NCBI GenBank assembly: GCA_963929535.1
Contig: CAWVIZ010000003.1
Location: 186,001 to 250,000 of the forward strand
From: Pullilachnospira sp963929535
Lineage (GTDB): Bacteria > Bacillota > Clostridia > Lachnospirales > Lachnospiraceae
Length of the DNA: 64,000 nucleotides
Direction: 5' to 3'
Under the pieces are notes generated by a model. The model had not been told where the DNA came from, did not search any database, and worked only from the letters and a program-made list of their open reading frames with translations. Both the position numbers and the translations under genes were made by a program. Of this stretch, positions 24,722 to 32,913 are shown piece by piece (position 1 is the first letter of the stretch; every line of letters begins with the position of its first letter).

Positions 24722-24749
24722 AGGCCCCGGAAATCTCTCCAAAGCCTGT
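24714..24749 (-). terminator. terminator of the 3D-domain gene
   Basis: On the minus strand ACAGGC...GCCTGT with an inner GGA/TCC pairing is followed by five T residues. It overlaps the end of repeat module 2. Confidence 0.7.
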
Positions 24750-24852
24750 CTGTTTCTATCTTCCAAATATTCTGTTCCTGTTCCGCATGCACAGCCTGCC
24801 GTATCTTTCGACAGCTTTCCCTGGAACAGGTCCTGCCTGTATCCCCGGGGCT

Positions 24853-26127
24853 TCAGCTCACAAGATAAACATCCGCATACTGCAGACCAAACTGCAGCGC
24901 CTGAGAATGGCTTCCCATCAGGATATCAACATGACCGTATGCCGTACCCCGGTCCTCCACCGTATATACCGTACCGTTGATCATCAGCTTGGTTCCAAAT
25001 GGAACGCCTCCCATGGCGATGGTCCTTCCCGGCGTAGGGGTTGTTCCGCTGGCCGTTCCGCCTCCCGCCCAGCTTCCGCAGCAGATGGAGCAGGTACAGT
25101 ATGCAGTCAGTTTAAATCTTCCCAGATACTTGCCCTGGGAACTGCCTGTGCTCTCCTCACTGGAAGAACCGCTCTGGGAATCGCTCTGGCCGCTCTCCTC
25201 ATTCCCGCCGCTTTCCGACCCGGTACTTGTATCTGTTCCGGAGGGCTGCTGGTTTTCAGAGGAACTGCTCTGGGCGCTCTGCTGTTCTTTCTGCTCCCTG
25301 GCCTCTTTCTCAGCCTTCTGTGCCGCTTCCTTCTCCGCCTGTTCCTGAGCTGCTTTCTCAGCAGCCAGCTTCGCAGCGGCTTCCTCTTCCTTCGCCTGCT
25401 TCAGCAGACGGTTGATCTCTTCATTCTGTTCATCGATCTGGGACAACAGGCTGCTCTCCTGGGACTGTGCCCCCTGCAGTTCCTCCTGATACTCCCGGAT
25501 CTGGTTATATGTAGCCTGCACAAGCTCCTCAACCGCTTCCTGCTGCTGAGTGCTCTCCTCCTGAAGAGCAACGATCTCTTCTTTTTCCTGGGAAACCTGC
25601 TCCTCTTTTTCGGCAATCTCTTCCTTAATCTGAGTGTACTGTTCCAGCATATCCCGGTCATATTCCGTAATCCGTGATATGTAATCCGCCTGGTTCAGAA
25701 AATCCGCAATGCTTTCTGACTCAAACAGGAGACTCAGGTAGCTGTCGGTGGTATTCTCATACATGTAGCGGATGCGTACCTTCATGGCCTCATACTGCTT
25801 CTGCTCCACCTCTTTGGCTTCCTCCAGTTCCGTCTGAAGCTGCTGAAGCTCTTCCTGCTTGGCATCATACCTGTTCTGCAGATCCTGCAGGCTCTCCTTC
25901 AGATCTGTAAGCTGGCCGTTCAGTTCTTCCAGATAATCCTCTGACTGACCCTTCTTTGACTCCAGGTCCTGTATTTTCTCACGGGTATCTTCCAGACTGG
26001 ACTGTGTCGCTGCATTCTTCTCTTTTGCGTCGGAAATCTTTTCCTCTGTGGTAGCACCGAAGCAAGGCACCACACTCCCCGTTACCATAAACGCGGAAAG
26101 TACAATACTTAGAATCTTTTTTTTCAT
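24853..26127 (-). CDS. secreted coiled-coil protein with C-terminal 3D (MltA-like) domain
   Basis: 424 residues: signal peptide (MKKKILSIVLSAFMVTG, then SVVPCFGA), a PcsB-like coiled coil (about 28-270, many EEL/EEQ heptads), an Ala/Glu/Lys then Ser/Gly/Glu-rich linker (about 270-335), and a 3D domain at the end (LTAYCTCSICCGSWAGGGTA; VPFGTKLMINGTVYTVEDRG; VDILMGSHSQALQFG). 3D domains occur in resuscitation-factor-like and spore or wall lytic enzymes and act on peptidoglycan, so this is a probable cell-wall hydrolase or its regulator. The four Cys in CTCSICC are typical of clostridial forms. A TATAAT (26150-26155, minus) lies 22 bp upstream and GAGGT precedes the ATG. Confidence 0.88.
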   Translation of the reverse strand: MKKKILSIVLSAFMVTGSVVPCFGATTEEKISDAKEKNAATQSSLEDTREKIQDLESKKGQSEDYLEELNGQLTDLKESLQDLQNRYDAKQEELQQLQTELEEAKEVEQKQYEAMKVRIRYMYENTTDSYLSLLFESESIADFLNQADYISRITEYDRDMLEQYTQIKEEIAEKEEQVSQEKEEIVALQEESTQQQEAVEELVQATYNQIREYQEELQGAQSQESSLLSQIDEQNEEINRLLKQAKEEEAAAKLAAEKAAQEQAEKEAAQKAEKEAREQKEQQSAQSSSSENQQPSGTDTSTGSESGGNEESGQSDSQSGSSSEESTGSSQGKYLGRFKLTAYCTCSICCGSWAGGGTASGTTPTPGRTIAMGGVPFGTKLMINGTVYTVEDRGTAYGHVDILMGSHSQALQFGLQYADVYLVS

Positions 26128-26364
26128 GTCTTTTTACCTCACAGGAGGTATTATAGCACAGGCCTGCCCAAAGTGGAAGCTTTTTTTAATATCTCGTAAT
26201 AATTATGTAATATTTTCACGAAATTTCCTATCATTTTTGTTATATATTCCTAAGAAAGTCCCGCCCAATACCGAGGACCCGAAGCCAGCTGGCTGGCGCA
26301 GGGAGCCCGGGTTGAGGCGGACAGGAAGATTGCCAGTGCAGAGCGGCAGCTGGGAACTGGCTTT

Positions 26365-27747
26365 CTATCCCCGCCTCCATCCCGCCGCATATTTGTTTTT
26401 GATCAGGTCTCCCACCAGCTTTCCCCAGCCCAGAGGAAATTCCCCGGCGCAGACCAACAGCCAGCCGCTCTTCACCGTTGCCTCCCCGCAGGCGCTGATG
26501 GTCTCCCCCCGCAGATACCGCCCGATCCTGTCATCCTGCGGATCAAGCCGGATCCTGCCTGGATATTGGCCGGCGCCCATAGCCACAGCCAGCTGCTGCG
26601 AGGGCTCAAACCGGTCTTTCTTCAGCTCTCCCATCAGCAGTCCGTTTCTCAAAAACCGGATGCCTCCGGGAATCCGGGGCAGCCGGGGAACCTGATAAAC
26701 CTTTCCCGACCGGATCTCCACCCGGTCCCATTCCGGCTTCCAGCCGCTGTCCCGGAAAAATTCTTCCAGCACCCCGCGGCTTTTCCTGTCAGGTTTCAGG
26801 AGAGTATTTTCCTGAAACGGCAGCTCCCCCACTTCTCCCTTTTTTCTCAGCAGAGCCAGAAAGTGTCCTTCCCCATTCATCCTGTGGGGCCATATCCGCA
26901 CGCACAGGGCAAGTCCGGGATCTCCGTTTCCCCACTCCGGCCGTCCGGGAGCAAATCCCTGGTACCCCTCCATGGGGACCAGCTCCATTTCCGGGTGTTC
27001 CTCCAGCAGCCGTGAAACCGTCCCCTCGTTCTCCTGAGGAGCAAAGGTACAGGTAGAATACAGCATCATCCCTCCCGGGCGCAGCATCCGCACCGCATTC
27101 CTGGTGATATCCTCCTGCAGCCGGGCAAAATAGTCCGGCCTTTGGGCATCCCAGGCCTTCATCACTGCCGGATCTTTCCGAAACATTCCTTCCCCGGAAC
27201 AGGGCGCGTCCACCAGTACCTTGTCAAAAAAACCTTCAAACACACCGGCCAGCTTTCCCGGCGTTTCGCTGGTCACAAACGCATTGGATACGCCGAACAG
27301 CTCCAGATTCCGAAGCAGCGCCTTTGCCCGGGAAGCACTGATGTCATTGGCCACCAGAAGCCCCTTTCCCTTCAGAGCCGCCCCAAGGGCAGTGGCCTTC
27401 CCCCCGGGAGCAGCGCACAGATCCAGCACCCTCTCCCCCGGCTCCACCAGAAGCCGTGACGCGGGCGTCATGGCACTGGGCTCCTGGAGATAATACAGCC
27501 CCGCCGCATAGTAGGGATGTCTGGCAGGAGAGTCCTCCTCCCGGTAAAAATAACCATCCTTTACCCACGGGATCCTTTTCAGCGGAAAAGGGAGCAGCCT
27601 TTCCAGCTGTTCCCCTGAAATTTTCCCTGTATTGACCCGCAGTCCGTACTCTCTGGGCTGCTGATAGCTGTCCAGAAACTCTCCGAACTCCTCCCCCAGC
27701 ATATCCTTCATTCTGCTTTCAAATTCCACCGGCAGTTCCTGTCTCAT
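26365..27747 (-). CDS. RsmB/RsmF-type rRNA m5C methyltransferase
   Basis: 460 residues. A SAM-dependent NOL1/NOP2/Sun-family cytosine-C5 methyltransferase, probably acting on rRNA. Motifs: SAM-binding LDLCAAPGGKATAL (about 110), catalytic DAPCSGEGMFRKDP (about 182) and YSTCTFAPQENE (about 230); both catalytic Cys are present. The C-terminal 170 residues resemble the extra RNA-binding region of RsmF/YebU. I use the ATG at 27747 (MRQELPVEF), with GGGAGG ten bases upstream, over a GTG six codons earlier. No operon partner is evident. Confidence 0.92.
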   Translation of the reverse strand: MRQELPVEFESRMKDMLGEEFGEFLDSYQQPREYGLRVNTGKISGEQLERLLPFPLKRIPWVKDGYFYREEDSPARHPYYAAGLYYLQEPSAMTPASRLLVEPGERVLDLCAAPGGKATALGAALKGKGLLVANDISASRAKALLRNLELFGVSNAFVTSETPGKLAGVFEGFFDKVLVDAPCSGEGMFRKDPAVMKAWDAQRPDYFARLQEDITRNAVRMLRPGGMMLYSTCTFAPQENEGTVSRLLEEHPEMELVPMEGYQGFAPGRPEWGNGDPGLALCVRIWPHRMNGEGHFLALLRKKGEVGELPFQENTLLKPDRKSRGVLEEFFRDSGWKPEWDRVEIRSGKVYQVPRLPRIPGGIRFLRNGLLMGELKKDRFEPSQQLAVAMGAGQYPGRIRLDPQDDRIGRYLRGETISACGEATVKSGWLLVCAGEFPLGWGKLVGDLIKNKYAAGWRRG

Positions 27748-27908
27748 TTTTATGACGCCTCCCACATTCCCGATGCCCTTCCTGCGGCCGCTTTCCGGCG
27801 CTTAGAGCCGCTGCAGCATCCGCTTCCGGTCCGCTCACCGTCCCGGGCACTTCATTCTTCTGGTATCGTACCATAAAAACCCTTCCGGGGAAACCCTCAT
27901 TTTCACAG

Positions 27909-27940
27909 CAAAAAGCGGTGGCCCCCACCACCGCTTTTTG
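27909..27940. terminator. strong bidirectional terminator after spoVG
   Basis: A 13-bp stem (CAAAAAGCGGTGG / CCACCGCTTTTTG) with a six-base C-rich loop and U-tracts on both strands, 30 bp past the spoVG stop. Confidence 0.9.
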
Positions 27941-27969
27941 TACCCCATAATATATGACAATTGGTTTTT

Positions 27970-28251
27970 TTATTCCTCTGCTGAAATTCCTTCTTCCGTC
28001 ATGACTTCTTCATACTTGTCCAGAATGATCCTCTGAATCCGGTCTCTGGTCCCGGAATTGATCGGATGCGCAATATCCCTGTATTCTCCGTCCGTAGCCT
28101 TCCGGCTGGGCATTGCGATAAATAACCCTTTTTCCCCTTCAATTACCTTGATGTCGTGTACCACGAACTCCTCGTCAATGGTAATCGAAACGACCGCTTT
28201 CATTTTGCCTTCTTTGGCTACCTTTCGTACTCTTACGTCTGTTATATTCAT
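27970..28251 (-). CDS. spoVG: SpoVG family regulator
   Basis: 93 residues of the SpoVG family. It starts MNITDVRVRKVAKEGKMKAV and has the conserved FIAMPSRKATDGEYRDIAHP and INSGTRDRIQ segments. SpoVG is a small nucleic-acid-binding protein affecting septation, sporulation and envelope genes. It follows glgD by 52 bp on the same strand and precedes a strong terminator, so it may be read as the last gene of a glgC-glgD-spoVG transcript. RBS AAAGGGG. Confidence 0.96.
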   Translation of the reverse strand: MNITDVRVRKVAKEGKMKAVVSITIDEEFVVHDIKVIEGEKGLFIAMPSRKATDGEYRDIAHPINSGTRDRIQRIILDKYEEVMTEEGISAEE

Positions 28252-28303
28252 AGTATTGCCCCTTTCATATGCCTTCCTTTAAACCACATGTGCTGCCGGG
28301 ATT

Positions 28304-29422
28304 CTAAAGCGCATACCGCTCATTTTTTTCCACCACAATCTTGATCCCCTCTTCTCCGCAATGATAGGAGTTGGCCCGGATGGTATCGCGGCTCTCCACG
28401 ATACAGTTCTCAATATGTGTGTTGTCTCCCAGATAGACATCGTTCAAAACGATGGAGTTTTTGATCACACAGTTATTGCCCACATAGACGTTCTTGAACA
28501 GAATGGAATTCTCCACCTGGCCGTTGATGATACATCCGCTGGCAATCAGACTGTTCTTCACACTGCTGCCCGGATTGTATTTTGCGGGCGGCTTGTCCTC
28601 GATCTTGGACTGGATCGACGGATACTGGTGGAAGAAATAATCTCTTACCTCCGGTTTCAGGAAATCCATATTTGTCTTGTAGTAGGATTCCACCGTGGAG
28701 ATATTGCTCCAGTAATCGGTGATCTTATATCCATAGATCCTCTTCAGATTCTTATAGCGGATCAGGATATCTTTTACAAAGTCATAGCGGTCCTCCTGTG
28801 CGCATCGCTCGATCAGTTCGATCAGCTGACGGCGGCGGATCACATAGATACCGGCGGAGATGGTATGGGAGGAGGTCATCATAGGCTTCTCCTCAAATTC
28901 CTCGATCCGGTAATCCTCGTTCATCTTCAGAACGCCGTAACGGGTGATATCGTCGTCTTCCTTCGCTTCGGTGCACACCACGGTAATATCCGCGCGCTTC
29001 GCAATATGATACTCCAGGACCTTATTGTAATCCATCTTGTAAACGCAGTCACCGGATGCGATCACAACATACGGCTCATGACATTTCTTCAGGAAATCCA
29101 GGTTCTGGTAAATAGCGTCCGCAGTTCCCCGGTACCAAAAACTGTTGGTAATGGTGGTAGTAGGAGTAAACACATAAAGACCTCCCTGCTTTCTTCCGAA
29201 ATCCCACCATTTGGAGGAGCTGAGATGCTCGTTCAGCGACCTGGCATTGAACTGTGTCAATACGGCAACCTTCTGGATATGAGAGTTGGACATATTGCTG
29301 AGTGCAAAATCGATGCTCCGGTAGCTTCCCGCAACCGGCATGGCTGCGATGGCTCTCTTATGCGACAGTTCTCTCATTCTGTTGTTATTTCCGCCTGCTA
29401 AGATAATTCCCACTGCCCTCAT
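28304..29422 (-). CDS. glgD: glucose-1-phosphate adenylyltransferase, GlgD subunit
   Basis: 372 residues, nucleotidyltransferase fold plus C-terminal left-handed beta-helix (about 280-372, NSILFKNVYVGNNCVIKNSI). The glycine-rich motif is LAGGNNNRMRELSHKRAIA, degenerate relative to GlgC. This is as expected for GlgD, a regulatory partner of GlgC in ADP-glucose and glycogen synthesis. I prefer the ATG at 29422 (MRAVGIILAGG), one base after the glgC stop; a GTG at 29431 overlapping glgC is an alternative. Confidence 0.95.
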   Translation of the reverse strand: MRAVGIILAGGNNNRMRELSHKRAIAAMPVAGSYRSIDFALSNMSNSHIQKVAVLTQFNARSLNEHLSSSKWWDFGRKQGGLYVFTPTTTITNSFWYRGTADAIYQNLDFLKKCHEPYVVIASGDCVYKMDYNKVLEYHIAKRADITVVCTEAKEDDDITRYGVLKMNEDYRIEEFEEKPMMTSSHTISAGIYVIRRRQLIELIERCAQEDRYDFVKDILIRYKNLKRIYGYKITDYWSNISTVESYYKTNMDFLKPEVRDYFFHQYPSIQSKIEDKPPAKYNPGSSVKNSLIASGCIINGQVENSILFKNVYVGNNCVIKNSIVLNDVYLGDNTHIENCIVESRDTIRANSYHCGEEGIKIVVEKNERYAL

Positions 29423-29423
29423 T

Positions 29424-30695
29424 TCACTCACCGTCCTTCTTTATAATCACGCCGCCGCTTGCCAGTTCACCGTCCGGATAGTCCTCCGGCACCGTCACGC
29501 CGCTGATCGCCGTGTTCTTTCCGATCTTCACACCGGCAGGGATCACAGAACCCTCTCCGATGGTCACAAGACCGAAGCTGTATACTGCCGGCTTGTACAC
29601 GTTGGGCACTTCTTCTCCAACTCCCATCACCACATTCTCGCCTACCTTGACCTCTTCAGCCACAATAGCTCTGTCGATCACACAGCCGGCACCGATCCTG
29701 GCATGCTTCATAATGATGGAATCCCGGACTACAGCGCCCTTCTCGATCACTACGTCCGCGCCGATCACGGAATTATGTACCTCACCATAAACTTCCGTTC
29801 CCTCGCTGATAATACTCCTCTCGATAATGGCCTCACTGGAAATGTACTGAGGCGGGATTACATCGCCCTTGGTGTAGATCTTCCAGAACTCCTCATAGAG
29901 ATTAAACTCGGGAATAATGTCGATCAGCTCCATGTTGGCTTCCCAGTAGGATCCCAGGGTTCCCACATCCTTCCAGTAACCGTTGAATTCGTACGCAAAC
30001 AGACGCTTGCCGTTATCACGGCAGTACGGAAGAATATGCTTTCCAAAATCACAGTTGGGCTGATCCTTCAGCGCCAGCAGAGATTCCTTCAGGGCTTTCC
30101 AGCTGAAAATATAAATACCCATGGATGCCAGATTGCTTCTGGGATGCTCCGGTTTCTCCTCGAATTCCGTGATCCTTCCGTTCCCATCGGTAATCATCAC
30201 GCCGAAACGGCTGGCTTCCTCGATGGGAACCGGCATGCACGCGATGGTCACATCCGCTTTGTTGGCCTTGTGATAATCCAGCATCACCTCATAATCCATC
30301 TTATAGATATGGTCGCCTGACAGAATCAGAACATAATCCGGATTATACATCTCCATGTAAGCCATGTTCTGGAAGATGGCGTTAGCCGTGCCTGTGTACC
30401 AGTCCGTGTTCTCCTTGGCCTCATAGGGGGGGAGCACGGTGACGCCGCCCACATTCCTGTCCAGATCCCATGGAATACCGATTCCGATATGGGTATTCAG
30501 GCGAAGGGGCTGATACTGAGTCAGAACGCCTACCGTATCAATTCCAGAGTTGATACAGTTACTCAGCGGAAAATCGATGATACGATATTTCCCGCCAAAT
30601 GCTACTGCCGGTTTGGCCACAGTCTCAGTGAGAACACCCAGACGGCTGCCCTGTCCTCCGGCTAATAGCATCGCAATCATTTCTTTCTTAATCAT
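29424..30695 (-). CDS. glgC: glucose-1-phosphate adenylyltransferase, catalytic GlgC subunit
   Basis: 423 residues. Makes ADP-glucose from ATP and glucose-1-phosphate for glycogen. Motifs: LAGGQGSRLGVLTETVAKPA (about 10), FPLSNCINSGID, WYTGTANAIFQN and a beta-helix C-terminus (about 300 onward). It is translationally coupled to glgD. The ATG at 30695 follows AGAGGTGA; the 14 codons upstream in the open frame lie over the promoter. Confidence 0.96.
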   Translation of the reverse strand: MIKKEMIAMLLAGGQGSRLGVLTETVAKPAVAFGGKYRIIDFPLSNCINSGIDTVGVLTQYQPLRLNTHIGIGIPWDLDRNVGGVTVLPPYEAKENTDWYTGTANAIFQNMAYMEMYNPDYVLILSGDHIYKMDYEVMLDYHKANKADVTIACMPVPIEEASRFGVMITDGNGRITEFEEKPEHPRSNLASMGIYIFSWKALKESLLALKDQPNCDFGKHILPYCRDNGKRLFAYEFNGYWKDVGTLGSYWEANMELIDIIPEFNLYEEFWKIYTKGDVIPPQYISSEAIIERSIISEGTEVYGEVHNSVIGADVVIEKGAVVRDSIIMKHARIGAGCVIDRAIVAEEVKVGENVVMGVGEEVPNVYKPAVYSFGLVTIGEGSVIPAGVKIGKNTAISGVTVPEDYPDGELASGGVIIKKDGE

Positions 30696-30725
30696 GCTAT
30701 CACCTCTTGTCATATATAATAAAAA

Positions 30726-30754
30726 AGTATACCACACTTTGCCTGATTAGTGAA
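30726..30754 (-). promoter_or_regulatory. glgC promoter
   Basis: On the minus strand TTCACT (30749-30754), 17 bp, TATACT (30726-30731), 31 bp upstream of the glgC ATG. Confidence 0.7.
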
Positions 30755-30842
30755 CATCTTTTACATATTTTTATCTTTTTTTTTCTACTTTTTATGACAT
30801 TTATACAAGTTCCTGATAAGGACCCTATGAAAAAGAAAACCC

Positions 30843-30871
30843 TTTCCATTTTTTTCGTTTCATCATATAAT
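30843..30871 (+). promoter_or_regulatory. candidate murC promoter
   Basis: TTTCCA (30843-30848), 17 bp, TATAAT (30866-30871). It lies immediately before the family-1 repeat, which would therefore be transcribed in the murC leader. Confidence 0.6.
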
Positions 30872-30886
30872 AAAGGGGGAAATTTT

Positions 30887-31052
30887 GCAGCAGTCCAGCC
30901 TTCCGGCTTTGCTGTGGCAAATATCCGCACACAAACTGCGGCTTCCGCAGCTTGGCGCCTGCAGGCGCCGGTATCCCGCTGCGAAGGCGGCGTGATCTGT
31001 GCACTGCCGCTGTCTTTTGGTACGGCAGTGCAGATCTGTCCGGAACTGCTGC
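30887..31052 (+). repeat. long family-1 element, copy 7
   Basis: Starts GCAGCAGTCCAGCC-TTCC-GGCTTTGCTG and ends GGAACTGCTGC, so the terminal repeats have shifted together from GTAACAG to GCAGCAG. The interior has CGCACACAAACTGCGGC and further palindromes. No target duplication is visible; an old copy. Confidence 0.65.
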
Positions 31053-31086
31053 TGACAGGAATATACGACAAAGGAGAGTCTATTAC

Positions 31087-32466
31087 ATGTATACGATCGA
31101 TTTTCAGTCACCTATCCACATCCATTTTATCGGTATCGGCGGCATCAGTATGAGCGGTCTGGCGGAGATCCTGCTGAAAGAGGGATTCACCGTTTCCGGT
31201 TCTGATGCCAGGGAAAGCCCCCTGACCCGCCATCTGGAGGAAAAAGGCGCCCGGATCTTCTACGGCCAGAGAGCTTCCAATATAATAGAAGGAATTGATC
31301 TGGTGGTCTATACCGCTGCCATCCATCCGGACAATCCGGAGTACGCCTGCGCAGTGGAAAAAGGGCTTCCCATGATGTCCCGGGCGGATCTTCTGGGACA
31401 GATGATGAAAAACTACCGGATTCCCATCGCAGTTTCCGGAACCCATGGAAAGACCACCACTACCTCCATGGCCACTCATATGCTTCTGGAGGGAGGCTTC
31501 GATCCCACTGTCACCGTGGGAGGGATCCTTCCGGCCATTGGCGGTAATCTGCGGCTGGGGCATTCCGGCACCTTCATCACAGAAGCCTGCGAATATACCA
31601 ACAGCTTTTTAAGCTTTTTCCCCAAGATCAGCATTATCCTGAACATGGATGCGGACCATCTGGATTTCTTCAAGGACATTGACGATATCCGCCACTCCTT
31701 CCGGCTGTTTGCTGAAAAACTGCCCCAGGACGGAACTCTGATCATCAACAGCGATACTCCCTGCTATGAAGAGATCATCCGGGATCTCCCCTGCCGGGTG
31801 ATTACATACGGCCTGGAGCATCCGGCCAGATATACCGCCCGGGATATCGCCTGGGATGATCTGGGACATCCTTCCTTTGTCTGTCTGCGGGACGGAGAAG
31901 CTGCAGGCAGCTTTACCCTGAAGGTACCCGGGCTCCACAACGTATCCAACGCCCTGGCCGTCATCGCTCTGGGGGAGGTTCTGGGCATGGCCGCGGACAC
32001 CATCGCCAGAGGACTGGCGGGCTTCACCGGAACGGACCGCCGTTTCCAGTATAAGGGAAAAGTAGCCGGCGTAACTGTTATTGACGATTACGCCCATCAT
32101 CCCACAGAGATCACAGCCACATTGACATCCGCCAAAAATTATCCTCACAAAACCACCTGGTGCGTGTTCCAGCCCCACACCTATACCAGGACCAAGGCGC
32201 TGCTGTCTGATTTTGCCAAAGCGCTGACTCTGGCAGATCATGTGGTTCTGGCAGATATCTATGCAGCCAGGGAGCAGAACACCCTGGGAATATCCTCCAG
32301 AGACCTGCAGAGATGCATCCAGGAGCTGGGAACACCCTGTGAATATTTTCCCACCTTCGATGAGATTGAAACATATCTGCTGGAAAACTGCGCTCCTGGG
32401 GATCTTCTGCTCACCATGGGAGCGGGGGATGTATTCCGCATTGGGGAAAAGCTGCTGGGGATGTAA
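31087..32466 (+). CDS. murC: UDP-N-acetylmuramate--L-alanine ligase
   Basis: 459 residues. Adds L-Ala to UDP-MurNAc in the cytosol, the first peptide step of peptidoglycan synthesis. N-terminal FIGIGGISMSGLAE, ATP-binding GTHGKTTTTSMATHMLLEGG (about 118), NMDADHLDFF, and C-terminal DDYAHHPTEI and PHTYTRT. I use the ATG at 31087 after AAAGGAG; the longer open frame reads through the repeat. Length is normal. Confidence 0.97.
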   Translation: MYTIDFQSPIHIHFIGIGGISMSGLAEILLKEGFTVSGSDARESPLTRHLEEKGARIFYGQRASNIIEGIDLVVYTAAIHPDNPEYACAVEKGLPMMSRADLLGQMMKNYRIPIAVSGTHGKTTTTSMATHMLLEGGFDPTVTVGGILPAIGGNLRLGHSGTFITEACEYTNSFLSFFPKISIILNMDADHLDFFKDIDDIRHSFRLFAEKLPQDGTLIINSDTPCYEEIIRDLPCRVITYGLEHPARYTARDIAWDDLGHPSFVCLRDGEAAGSFTLKVPGLHNVSNALAVIALGEVLGMAADTIARGLAGFTGTDRRFQYKGKVAGVTVIDDYAHHPTEITATLTSAKNYPHKTTWCVFQPHTYTRTKALLSDFAKALTLADHVVLADIYAAREQNTLGISSRDLQRCIQELGTPCEYFPTFDEIETYLLENCAPGDLLLTMGAGDVFRIGEKLLGM

Positions 32467-32555
32467 GTGACAGTTTGGCCGTCCGCCCACGGACCCGCCG
32501 CCAAAAAATATTTATTCACATCCGGAATACCTTGTTTTACCAGCATTGGAGACAT

Positions 32556-32739
32556 TTATCCACATTATCCACACGTTTATACACATTTTCAGTGGAAAAA
32601 CGTGTGGATTTTTTTGTGCATAACTCCGTTTACATAAAATTTCCCTCTTTTTTACGAAAAACCGCATTTTCTCCTATTTTATCGACAGTAAGAAGTTGCA
32701 AATAATGACAAAGGTATCTTTCCTTCCACATTATCCACA
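32556..32739. promoter_or_regulatory. cluster of DnaA boxes
   Basis: Exact matches to TTATNCACA occur at 32556-32564 and 32565-32573 (both TTATCCACA, abutting), 32577-32585 (TTATACACA), 32615-32623 (minus, TTATGCACA) and 32731-32739 (TTATCCACA). Near-matches occur at 32603-32611 (minus) and at the TTCCACA motifs around 32724 and 32742. Such density is far above chance. DnaA binding here could control the downstream dnaD/dnaI operon or titrate DnaA. Confidence 0.85.
32567..32615 (+). terminator. murC terminator overlapping DnaA boxes
   Basis: ATCCACACGTTT and AAACGTGTGGAT form a perfect 12-bp stem with a 19-base loop, directly followed by seven T. The stem arms include DnaA-box sequence. Confidence 0.8.
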
Positions 32740-32794
32740 ATTTCCACAAAATACCGGATTTTTCGTCTCCCGCTCCCCCTCAAAAAATGTCTAT

Positions 32795-32822
32795 TTGATT
32801 TCCCGGAAGACTATGCTATAAT
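32795..32822 (+). promoter_or_regulatory. dnaD operon promoter
   Basis: TTGATT (32795-32800), 16 bp, TATAAT (32817-32822) with an extended TGC just before it. It lies 56 bp downstream of the last DnaA box. Confidence 0.75.
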
Positions 32823-32913
32823 GGCTCCGTAAAAGATTCATCTTCCCGGGCGGTCAGTGCGCGATTTCTGTATACCGTCCGGTATGAATAGCAAAACAAG
32901 GAGAGGCGATTTC

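Larger units (their letters stand above)
24440..24852. other. 413-bp intergenic region without a gene
   Basis: It holds the prfB leader, a perfect 32-bp palindrome (24578-24609) continuing into a longer family-1 left half, one copy of repeat module 2 (24653-24721) and the terminator of the 3D-domain gene (24714-24749). Short open frames across it are made of repeat sequence and look non-coding. Confidence 0.8.
30696..31086. other. 391-bp divergent intergenic region between glgC and murC
   Basis: Contains a promoter for each gene, an AT-rich, T-run-rich stretch and a long family-1 repeat element (30887-31052) between the murC promoter and its start codon. Short open frames across it are repeat-derived and not convincing. 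Confidence 0.8.
32467..32913. other. 447-bp region between murC and dnaD
   Basis: Holds the murC terminator, five exact DnaA-box 9-mers with further near-matches, an AT-rich tract (32624-32690) and the dnaD promoter. No gene is seen. Confidence 0.85.

Noticed and set aside
24527..24868. 113-residue plus-strand open frame
   Set aside because: Built from the family-1 palindrome, repeat module 2 and a terminator; similar peptides recur wherever the repeats occur.
30700..31071. 123-residue minus-strand open frame between glgC and murC
   Set aside because: It runs through both promoters and a repeat element, and lacks any domain.
32467..32913. Chromosomal replication origin (oriC)
   Set aside because: DnaA boxes and an AT-rich tract are present, but dnaA, dnaN, rpmH and rnpA are not adjacent, and the boxes are explained as well by regulation of dnaD. 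Kept only as a possibility in the findings.
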